10,707 nt of DNA from an uncultured Verrucomicrobiota bacterium (lineage in GTDB: Bacteria > Verrucomicrobiota > Kiritimatiellia > CAIVKH01): contig CALBHI010000355.1 in the NCBI GenBank assembly GCA_937894535.1, forward strand, positions 1 to 10,707, in the 5' to 3' direction. How positions within the stretch are numbered: the stretch's first letter is position 1; each line of letters opens with the position of its first letter. Below the pieces are notes generated by a model, which was not told the DNA's origin, did no database searches, and saw only the letters and a program-made list of their open reading frames with translations. Made by a program: the position numbers and the translations under genes. Shown one piece after another: positions 1 to 5,400 of this stretch.

Positions 1-469
1 TATCCTCGGGATTGGCATCGGTTACACGTTGCGAGCCGCGCACCGCCTGCAGCGCTTTCAGGGCGGCATCGCGCGTCAGCCCGGCCTTGGCGGCCAGCGC
101 CGGGAACGCAGCCTCCTTCACATCCAGCAAGGCGAGCAACAAGTGTTCCACGCTGACAAATTCGTCGTGCATGGTGCGGGCGTCCTGCCTCGCCCGGTCG
201 AGCACCGCACGAAAGGCCTTCGAGGGATAGCGCTCCGATGCCCCCGATACCTTCGCTTGCCGATCGAGATGACGAGCAATCGCCTCCTCCAGAAGGGCCG
301 GCTCCACACCCATCCGTGCCAGAAGGGCCCGGACCACCCCATCCGAGGGCCGGATCAACGCGAGGGCAAGGTGTTCGGGCAGCAATTCGGCATGGCCGAG
401 TTCGCCGGCCAGACTCTGGGCCTGCTGCAGCGCTTCTTGGGCTTTGATGGTGAACTGATCAACATTCAT
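1..469 (-). CDS. clpB: ClpB disaggregase, N-terminal part (cut by window edge)
   Basis: ClpB is the cytosolic AAA+ (Hsp100) chaperone that works with DnaK to dissolve protein aggregates. Only the first 156 codons are in the window, and the frame is open to the left edge. The protein begins MNVDQFTIKAQEALQQAQSL, the hallmark opening of ClpB. It continues through both halves of the Clp N-terminal repeat domain: HAELLPEHLALAL at about residues 26-38, then FVSVEHLLLALLD at about 106-118. It stops at GSQRVTDANPED, just where the linker to the first AAA+ module is expected, so no Walker motif is visible. The ATG at 469 is chosen because it matches the family start and has AAGGAG (479-484) 9 nt upstream. 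I see no CIRCE element and no convincing heat-shock promoter in the 68-nt gap to the preceding gene, so regulation is unclear. ClpA/ClpC are alternatives, but the N-domain sequence favours ClpB. Confidence 0.95.
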   Translation of the reverse strand, partial: MNVDQFTIKAQEALQQAQSLAGELGHAELLPEHLALALIRPSDGVVRALLARMGVEPALLEEAIARHLDRQAKVSGASERYPSKAFRAVLDRARQDARTMHDEFVSVEHLLLALLDVKEAAFPALAAKAGLTRDAALKALQAVRGSQRVTDANPED

Positions 470-537
470 GGTGCCATGCTCCTTTTCCGGCGTACTTAGA
501 CACCGTACAACCTCCGTCCGTTCAGTGGCAGGGAAGG

Positions 538-921
538 CTAGACAAGCGGAGGTTTTTCAAGCTTTTTCACGAACCGGTCGCAGGTATCGGTAGCCTCGAC
601 ATCGCGTCGGTGCAACCCGCACCACTGGCGGAACGGGTTGACGGTGTAATGTTGGCAATACCGGCAAAGCCGCTCGTTTTCACCGGCATTGAACAACTGG
701 ATCCCCGGCGAGCGGTCTTCTTCGCTGAAGATCGACGGCAGTTTGCGGGTGGCCGGGGCGGCGGACGGGTTGGCGCCTTTCATATCGGCACCTGTCATGG
801 GCATGGCATGGCGGCACACGGCACACCGCTGGCGCTCCCCGACGCGGGTGAAACCTTCGTAAACCGGCTCCACGATCATCAGGGTTTTCTTGCCGCAGGA
901 TGGACAAAAGGCTTCCGGCAT
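538..921 (-). CDS. Small protein with two four-cysteine (zinc-ribbon-like) clusters, function unknown
   Basis: I do not recognise this 127-residue protein as a named family. Two Cys clusters are plain. The N-terminal one has C6-P-S-C9 and C33-A-V-C36, the spacing of a zinc ribbon. The C-terminal one has C86-x2-C89, C101 and C114 with nearby H91 and H104, in a conserved-looking block (CRYCQHYTVNPF, then WCGLHRRDVEATDTCDRF). A linker rich in Ala, Pro and Ser joins them. There is no signal peptide or membrane segment, so it should be cytosolic. Each cluster could bind zinc; an iron-sulfur role for the second cannot be excluded. The start at 921 has no clear Shine-Dalgarno. It lies 56 nt after the ZnuB-type permease with no terminator between, so read-through from the zinc operon is possible. 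It precedes clpB by 68 nt. Confidence 0.8.
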   Translation of the reverse strand: MPEAFCPSCGKKTLMIVEPVYEGFTRVGERQRCAVCRHAMPMTGADMKGANPSAAPATRKLPSIFSEEDRSPGIQLFNAGENERLCRYCQHYTVNPFRQWCGLHRRDVEATDTCDRFVKKLEKPPLV

Positions 922-977
922 GATGCGCGATCATACGCGGACGACCGGCAAAGCGCAAGCAGGCGGCCGCGGGACGG

Positions 978-1844
978 TCAGGGATCGATCGGTTTCCGTC
1001 GTGTGCGCAGAGAACCGGGCAGGCCGTAGCGCGGGCTCACGAGGAATCCGATCAGGAAAAACGCGCCAAGCAGGATAACCATCACGGCGCCGGTTTGCAG
1101 GTCGGCGACGTTCGTGATCACCACCGCACCGACCGAAATGATCACCCCGGCCACGCCCCCGCCCCACAGGATGACGGACGGGCGGTCGGAAAACAGGTAC
1201 ATGGTCGCGGCCGGTGCAACGAGCAGGCCGATGGCCAGGAGCGCCCCGACCGCCTGCAGCGAGGTGACCATGGTGACCACGACCAGCGCGGCCAGCAGGT
1301 AGTCGATCAACCGGACCGACAGTCCGTACGAAGCGGCGAGGTCGTTGGAAAACAGGAAGACAAGCAGCGGACGCTGAAAGAGCATCACGGTGGACAGCAC
1401 GACAAATCCGGCGATAAACACGAACCACAAGTCCCAGTTCGATACGCGCAGGATGTTGCCGAAGAGATAATCCTCCACCCGGACATAGGTACCTAGCCGC
1501 TCCAGTACCAGCAAGCCTCCGGCGGTCGCTGCGGTATAGAAAATGGCCATAACCGCTTCGCGGTCTACCCGGGAATGCGCCGCCACGCCCTGGCTGCCCA
1601 ACCCGACCACCAACGCCATGACAAACGCGCCGATGAGTGCGCTGTAGGGATTGAGTCCAGCCAGCAGAGCACCGACCGCGATGCCGGGAAACAGGGTATG
1701 CGACAACGCGCCGGCAAACAGTGCGCCGCGACGCAACACCACATACCCGCCGGTATAGCCATTCAGGAACCCGATCATGACCGCGGCGAGCAACGCCCGC
1801 TGGTTGAATTGGTACGACAACATGTCCTGGATGGCTTCGATCAT
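978..1844 (-). CDS. znuB: Zinc/manganese ABC transporter permease (ZnuB/MntB, ABC-3 family)
   Basis: Inner-membrane channel subunit of a divalent-metal importer. The 288-residue protein is highly hydrophobic, with about eight membrane segments, and has the usual length for this family. Family-typical stretches include LRRGALFAGALSHTLFPGIAVG at about residues 37-58. The late block has IDYLLAALVVVTMVTSLQ (about 199-216) followed by VGALLAIGLLVAPAATMYLF (about 218-237), which is the ABC-3 signature region near the coupling helix. The start codon overlaps the stop of the ATPase gene as ATGA (1841-1844), indicating translational coupling; GGAG at 1852-1855 serves as ribosome binding site. It is the last transporter gene of the operon. 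Zinc rather than manganese is inferred from the His-rich surface protein and the substrate-binding residues upstream, not from the permease itself. The C-terminus is short and Arg/Pro-rich. Confidence 0.92.
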   Translation of the reverse strand: MIEAIQDMLSYQFNQRALLAAVMIGFLNGYTGGYVVLRRGALFAGALSHTLFPGIAVGALLAGLNPYSALIGAFVMALVVGLGSQGVAAHSRVDREAVMAIFYTAATAGGLLVLERLGTYVRVEDYLFGNILRVSNWDLWFVFIAGFVVLSTVMLFQRPLLVFLFSNDLAASYGLSVRLIDYLLAALVVVTMVTSLQAVGALLAIGLLVAPAATMYLFSDRPSVILWGGGVAGVIISVGAVVITNVADLQTGAVMVILLGAFFLIGFLVSPRYGLPGSLRTRRKPIDP

Positions 1845-2581
1845 GGCAACGCTCCAAAGGCCCGCACCAGGTTGTCCGGGGTCAACACGTCGCGACTGGG
1901 ACCGTGGGCTATCAGCGTGCCGTTCAAGAGGATTGCCTGGTCGAAGATATCACTGACCGTCTTGAGGTCATGATGGGAAGCAACCACCAGGTGTCCGCTG
2001 CTTACCAGTTCGCGGAGGAGACGTATCAACAGTTCCTGCGAGGGCTGGTCAAGACCGGCAAACGGCTCATCGAGCAGCAGGACATGGGCATCCTGGGCCA
2101 GCGCACGGGCAATCATCACCCGCTGCTGCTGTCCGCCGGAAAGCTGGCCGATCTGCCGTCCGGCCAGGGCAGCGATCTGCATGCGGTCCATCGCACGAGT
2201 CACCGCCGCATGGTCGGCGGCCGCGAAACGCCGCCAGGGACCGAGCAGCGGATAACGCCCGAGTTCCACCAGACCGCGCACAGTCAGGGGAAACGACCAG
2301 TCCACATCGGAGCGTTGCGGCAGGTATGCGATCTCGTGGGTGCTCTGGGCCATCGGCACCCCGCGCCAGACGACCTGTCCGGCGCTGGGCGGGATCAACC
2401 CCACCATGCGCTTCATCAACGTACTTTTGCCCGCGCCGTTCCCGCCGATCAACGCCACGGCGGTTCCGCACGTCAGTTCAAAGCTCACATCATGCAGCGC
2501 GCAGATCGACCCATAGTGCACATGAAGGCCGTCAGCCTTCAACGTGTGATGGTGGTGTTCCTCGATGCGCGTGCCATTCAC
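1841..2581 (-). CDS. znuC: Zinc/manganese ABC transporter ATP-binding protein (ZnuC-type)
   Basis: Cytosolic ATPase driving the metal importer. All ABC motifs are present: Walker A GGNGAGKST (about residues 46-54), Q-loop in AYLPQRSDVDW, signature LSGGQQQR, Walker B VLLLDEPF, D-loop and H-loop SHHD. The QRSDVDWSFPLTV block after the Q-loop is typical of the Zn/Mn subfamily. I chose the GTG at 2581 (246 residues) because it overlaps the upstream stop as GTGA (2578-2581), mirroring the ATGA junction at the gene's other end. An alternative GTG at 2632 would overlap the preceding gene by 55 nt and lacks a Shine-Dalgarno. With the chosen start, a cluster EEHHHH sits at residues 7-12 ahead of the ABC fold, followed by HVHYG; this could bind metal. 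The Shine-Dalgarno for the GTG is weak (GGGG), consistent with dependence on translational coupling. Confidence 0.93.
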   Translation of the reverse strand: MNGTRIEEHHHHTLKADGLHVHYGSICALHDVSFELTCGTAVALIGGNGAGKSTLMKRMVGLIPPSAGQVVWRGVPMAQSTHEIAYLPQRSDVDWSFPLTVRGLVELGRYPLLGPWRRFAAADHAAVTRAMDRMQIAALAGRQIGQLSGGQQQRVMIARALAQDAHVLLLDEPFAGLDQPSQELLIRLLRELVSSGHLVVASHHDLKTVSDIFDQAILLNGTLIAHGPSRDVLTPDNLVRAFGALP

Positions 2582-3006
2582 CGCGCACCCCACAGGAATT
2601 CCAAGCGTTCCGAAAGCGGACCGTCGGTCCACAGGGTGCGCGCCCGGCGCGGGTAGCCATCGACATCGAGGGTTACTTCGACGGCGTGGGTTCCATCCGG
2701 CAAGGCGACCTCCACGTGGAAATCGACGCCCATGCCATCGACCGCCAGCTCCACATCGGTCTCAACGCGCCGCTCCGAAGGGGCATCCTCGCGCCACACC
2801 ACCCGATCGCCCTGGCGCACAACCAAGGCCAGTGGAACAACGGAGCATTCGAGGGTCAGCCAGGCATGGGTCGATGGTACCGCCACCGGGGCCGCAGCCT
2901 CCGTACGCTCCGCCGTGACCGCGTCGGTAACCCGCAGGATCGGCCAGGCCAGCACCAGCCAACCCGCCGCGAAAACCAGCCATTGCCACCAGGGTTGTCC
3001 GCGCAT
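2578..3006 (-). CDS. Membrane-anchored protein of unknown function inside the zinc ABC operon
   Basis: I do not recognise this 142-residue protein. Residues 6-25 form one Trp-rich hydrophobic segment (WWQWLVFAAGWLVLAWPIL) after a short MRGQP start, with no obvious cleavage site, so it looks like a signal anchor. The remaining ~110 residues should lie in the periplasm. They are acidic and alternate polar and hydrophobic residues (for example VDFHVEVALPDGTHAVEVTL), suggesting a small beta-sandwich fold. There are no obvious His or Cys metal clusters. It starts 6 nt after the substrate-binding-protein stop and overlaps the ATPase start by 4 nt (GTGA), so it is firmly in the operon and probably made in step with the transporter. 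Possible roles are an accessory subunit that docks the binding protein or passes metal from the outer membrane; these are guesses. The real ORF is supported by the tight junctions on both sides. Confidence 0.82.
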   Translation of the reverse strand: MRGQPWWQWLVFAAGWLVLAWPILRVTDAVTAERTEAAAPVAVPSTHAWLTLECSVVPLALVVRQGDRVVWREDAPSERRVETDVELAVDGMGVDFHVEVALPDGTHAVEVTLDVDGYPRRARTLWTDGPLSERLEFLWGAR

Positions 3007-3012
3007 GGAAGG

Positions 3013-3927
3013 TCACCGCCCCTTCGTCAGGGCATCGGTAATTGCCTTGATATTATGGCGCATCATCGCCTCGTAGGTGGGATCATCCATCCCGACCATA
3101 TCGGCGTACAAATGGCCACCAATCCTCACCCCGGCTTCGCGGGCCAGGCTTTCCAGCACCTTCGGGTTGGCATTCACCTCCGGGAAGACGGCCTTGACGT
3201 CGTGGTCGCGCAAGTTCTTGATGACCTCCTTGAGGTAGCCCGGCTCGGGCTCGTGGGCATTGGTGAGACCGAGGATGGTGATCGAGCGCAGGCCCAGTTC
3301 GCGGCACAGGTATCCGAAAGCGGCATGGGCGGTGGTCAGTTCACGGTCCGCGCGCGGGATGGAGGCGATTTCCGCCTTGGCCCACGCATACAGGGCATCG
3401 AGCCGCACCGCGTAAGCTTTGGCGTTCTGCTTGAATGCATCAGCCGACTCCGGGCGAAGGCGTCCAAGTTCCTCGGCGAGCGTGACCGCGGCCCGGCGGG
3501 CGTTCCTCACGCTGTGCCACCAATGCGGATCCATCGCGCCGTGGGCATGATTCGGACAACAAACGAACACCTCATCAGCCTCCACGCGCAGGGACGGCAC
3601 GGAACGACCCACCTCGTACACCGGAACCACCCCACCCAGCGATTGCCGGAATTCATCCAGGTAGGTTTCCAGCCCCTTGCCGGCGGCGATGACCAGATCG
3701 GCATCGGACGCCGCCTTGAGGTTCGCCGGGGTCGGGTAATAGGTGTGGGGGTTTGAATCCAGCGGCATCAGGTCGATCACGGCCACCATGCCCCCGCCCA
3801 CCTGACGGGCTAGATCACTGACAATGGGGTGCAGCGAGGCGATGCGCAGCGGTACGGCGGGGTCGGCGTGGCCCCAGCCGGCCGTGAACAACCAGCCGGC
3901 CAATAACCAGCGGGCCAGGTTAGACAT
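3013..3927 (-). CDS. znuA: Zinc/manganese ABC transporter substrate-binding protein (ZnuA/TroA-type)
   Basis: Periplasmic metal-binding receptor of the importer; 304 residues, normal for the cluster A-I family. A signal peptide covers about residues 1-21 (LLAGWLFTAGWGHA); there is no lipobox cysteine. The four expected metal ligands can be read by position and context: H61 in NPHTYYP, H135 in DPHWW, H201 in TTAHAAFGYL and D276 in HLYADMVG. This His-His-His-Asp set matches TroA and differs from the His-His-Glu-Asp set of manganese binders such as PsaA, which favours zinc. The loop before H135 (CCPNHAHGAMDPH) has two extra His and a Cys pair but is much shorter than the His-rich loop of E. coli ZnuA. 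The ATG at 3927 has AGGAG at 3933-3937, overlapping the stop of the preceding gene, 8 nt away. Confidence 0.93.
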   Translation of the reverse strand: MSNLARWLLAGWLFTAGWGHADPAVPLRIASLHPIVSDLARQVGGGMVAVIDLMPLDSNPHTYYPTPANLKAASDADLVIAAGKGLETYLDEFRQSLGGVVPVYEVGRSVPSLRVEADEVFVCCPNHAHGAMDPHWWHSVRNARRAAVTLAEELGRLRPESADAFKQNAKAYAVRLDALYAWAKAEIASIPRADRELTTAHAAFGYLCRELGLRSITILGLTNAHEPEPGYLKEVIKNLRDHDVKAVFPEVNANPKVLESLAREAGVRIGGHLYADMVGMDDPTYEAMMRHNIKAITDALTKGR

Positions 3928-3935
3928 ACCAGCTC

Positions 3936-5216
3936 CTAGCGAACTTCAGCGCCACCCCAGGCCAGACCAAGTTGCAACCAGACCGTATGCTCCTCGGTGC
4001 CATCGTCCAAGTCATCATAATTGTACTGGGTGCGGATGGACGTGCGGCGGTACGGATCGGGGTACACCGTGATGGCGGGGCTGATCTGAAAACGTTCTCC
4101 GGTCTCAAGGTCATCGTTACCTTCCACATAGCCCAGCCGGGTGCCGAGATCAAGCGCTTGGTTGGGCGTGTAGACAAACTGGGTGTAGAAGCCGAATTCG
4201 GCTCCTCCGGCCAGACCTTCATGATCGTGATCATGCTCCGCATGTTCCTCACCCTCGTGGTCTTCGTCGTGATCGTGGCCGCTTCCGCCACGCTCGAGAT
4301 CACGGTAAAGGACCTCCGTCGTCCACACGTAGGAACGGCCACCGGGGGCGAGACCATTCTGGCGCCAGGCGTAGGTGAAGTCCCATCCAACCACGGTCAT
4401 GCGGCGGCCGGCCTCCTCATCCCCAAGGGCGAGGGAAAGACCGGACTCATAGGAGCGGAAGTCATCCAGGTTGCGCTGGGTGAACAAACGTGCGGAAGCG
4501 ACCTCGTCATCGAAGGCCAACTCCTCGTGCTCATGCCCGTGCTCGTCTTCATGGGCGTGCTCGCCCTCATGGTCATGATCCTCATCATGCTCGGCGTGCT
4601 CCTCACCCTCATGCTCCCCCTCGCCGTGTTCATGCTCGTGGCCAACGGCCTTGCCGTAAGCGACCGTTATTCCGTAGGTCACTCCCACATCCTGACGCAA
4701 CCAGGTCAGGTCAACACCGTCGAACCACAATCCGTGATCGCCGAGAAAACGCCCCAACACCAAGGGCGTGTCCACAAAACTCCATGCGTGCAAATGCCGC
4801 GCGTTCTGGTAGCCGAACCGTCCGAGCATACGACCTCCACGCACCTCAAAACCACCCGGAAGATCACGAACCTTCAAGAAGGCCTCCTCCCATTCGTTCT
4901 CCCATTCCTCTTCCGCGCCATAGGAAATCGCATAGGTGGCAAAACCCTCCAACTGGCCCAAACGAAGGGATAATCCAGGCTCAATCGCCTGCACCGTGCC
5001 ATCCTCCCGGTTCGGATCGTGATGACCTACGGCCAATTCCTCGGCATCACCGGAAGAATCGCCGATAGCGGCATTCATGTGCAAACTGGGGGACAATGGA
5101 CCGACTGTAGGAGCCAGCCACCAAGGCTCAGCTCCCTCTTCAGCCAGTACCGGAATCACGGCTCCACCACCCAACAACAAAACACTGCTTGCGACAACCC
5201 ACGTAGTGATCTTCAT
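3936..5216 (-). CDS. Putative outer-membrane beta-barrel protein with two His/Asp/Glu-rich loops, likely zinc capture
   Basis: First gene of the zinc operon; 426 residues. A signal peptide is clear (about 1-25, SSVLLLGGGAVIPVLA). The body alternates aromatic-ended beta-strand-like stretches with polar turns (GFATYAISYG, DFTYAWRQNG, GFYTQFVYT, RTSIRTQYNY, TVWLQLGLAW), as in outer-membrane beta-barrels, here about 12-16 strands. Two low-complexity metal-binding segments interrupt it: residues 192-232 with 13 His, and 313-334 with 7 His, both packed with Glu and Asp. They share the ten residues HEGEEHAEHD (202-211 and 320-329). The last residues (AWGGAEVR) lack the usual terminal Phe, so a porin-like assembly is not certain. 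There is no TonB-dependent plug domain, so it is not ZnuD. AGGTGAGG at 5221-5228 precedes the ATG. The inferred role is binding or admitting zinc at the surface and feeding the periplasmic binding protein. A sensor or periplasmic store are alternatives. Confidence 0.82.
   Translation of the reverse strand: MKITTWVVASSVLLLGGGAVIPVLAEEGAEPWWLAPTVGPLSPSLHMNAAIGDSSGDAEELAVGHHDPNREDGTVQAIEPGLSLRLGQLEGFATYAISYGAEEEWENEWEEAFLKVRDLPGGFEVRGGRMLGRFGYQNARHLHAWSFVDTPLVLGRFLGDHGLWFDGVDLTWLRQDVGVTYGITVAYGKAVGHEHEHGEGEHEGEEHAEHDEDHDHEGEHAHEDEHGHEHEELAFDDEVASARLFTQRNLDDFRSYESGLSLALGDEEAGRRMTVVGWDFTYAWRQNGLAPGGRSYVWTTEVLYRDLERGGSGHDHDEDHEGEEHAEHDHDHEGLAGGAEFGFYTQFVYTPNQALDLGTRLGYVEGNDDLETGERFQISPAITVYPDPYRRTSIRTQYNYDDLDDGTEEHTVWLQLGLAWGGAEVR
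4230..4259 (-). repeat. Intragenic repeat copy encoding HEGEEHAEHD (residues 320-329)
   Basis: This 30-nt stretch and the one at 4584-4613 encode the same ten residues in the two His-rich segments of the putative outer-membrane protein. They match at 26 of 30 positions, and all four differences are silent. This suggests an internal duplication held under selection for the metal-binding residues. Confidence 0.7.
4584..4613 (-). repeat. Intragenic repeat copy encoding HEGEEHAEHD (residues 202-211)
   Basis: Partner of the copy at 4230-4259. It lies inside the longer His-rich segment (residues 192-232), which continues with further His-Glu and His-Asp units on both sides, typical of a tract that grows and shrinks by slippage. 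Confidence 0.7.
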
Positions 5217-5227
5217 AAAACCTCACC

Positions 5228-5256
5228 TATTGATATTTGATAATAGTAAATCAGTA
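5228..5256. promoter_or_regulatory. Candidate Zur/Fur-family operator over the -10 box
   Basis: An AT-rich imperfect palindrome is centred at 5242. In the 23-nt core (5231-5253) the outer arms are TGAT and ATCA, and 7 of 11 symmetric base pairs match; two further pairs match just outside (5228/5256 and 5229/5255). It stands out against GC-rich surroundings. It covers the -10 box and the expected start of transcription, the normal place for a repressor. Zur and Fur sites are AT-rich palindromes of about this size, with GATAAT-like arms. Together with the zinc-uptake genes this suggests repression by Zur when zinc is plentiful. The arms are not a perfect match to a published consensus, and no regulator gene lies in the window. 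Confidence 0.5.
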
Positions 5257-5271
5257 CAGCTCGGGTGTCAA
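5243..5271 (-). promoter_or_regulatory. Sigma70-type promoter of the zinc-uptake operon
   Basis: Read on the minus strand, a perfect -35 box TTGACA (5266-5271) is followed by a 17-nt spacer and the -10 box TACTAT (5243-5248, four of six matches to consensus). Transcription would start near 5236, giving a leader of about 20 nt before the ATG at 5216, with the ribosome binding site AGGTGAGG at 5221-5228. It points into the five-gene operon only. I could not define an equally good promoter for hisG on the other strand of this intergenic region. Confidence 0.72.
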
Positions 5272-5337
5272 GGTTCCTCCCCGGGATTGATTACGCCGTA
5301 CCGGCAACTGTCGATATTGGATGGTACCCACGAGATT

Positions 5338-5365
5338 TAGTGGACTTCACCCGACGTATCCACTA
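5338..5365. repeat. Inverted repeat in the hisG upstream region
   Basis: TAGTGGA (5338-5344) and its exact reverse complement TCCACTA (5359-5365) are separated by 14 nt. The right arm overlaps an 8-nt palindrome, CACTAGTG (5361-5368). It ends 35 nt before the hisG start. No T-run follows, so it is not an intrinsic terminator. It could be an operator or a leader stem for hisG; with a 7-nt arm, chance is a real alternative. Confidence 0.35.
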
Positions 5366-5400
5366 GTGTCTCCACCCCTTACAGAAGAGAAAGAAGCGCC

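Noticed and set aside
922..977. A terminator separating the zinc operon from the Cys-rich gene
   Set aside because: GC-rich palindromic pieces are present (GCGGCCGC), but there is no proper stem-loop followed by a T-run on the minus strand.
931..1857. A minus-strand frame (308 codons) overlapping the permease gene in another frame
   Set aside because: It is Arg/Gly-rich with no motif; the 288-residue frame has clear ABC-3 permease sequence and an ATGA junction.
2582..2632. N-terminal extension of the ATPase from a GTG at 2632
   Set aside because: It overlaps the preceding gene by 55 nt, has no Shine-Dalgarno, and extends beyond the family start; the GTGA overlap at 2578-2581 fits better.
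2326..3756. A long plus-strand open frame (476 codons) antisense to the zinc transporter genes
   Set aside because: It spans three real minus-strand genes and their junctions, has low-complexity Arg/His/Pro composition, and shows no family motif; it is a by-product of GC-rich codon use.
4540..4640. The repetitive CTCATG-like units as a CRISPR or tandem-repeat array
   Set aside because: They are codon-level repeats of a His-Glu/Asp tract inside a continuous reading frame, with no regular spacers.
3972..4973. A plus-strand frame (333 codons) that looks hydrophobic and membrane-like
   Set aside because: The hydrophobic run is the antisense reading of the His/Asp/Glu-rich tracts (GAG, CAT and GAT codons read as Leu, Met and Ile). 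The opposite strand has a signal peptide, promoter and ribosome site.
5217..5235. A zinc-responsive RNA leader or riboswitch before the zinc operon
   Set aside because: The predicted leader is only about 20 nt and is mostly ribosome binding site; there is no room for an aptamer.
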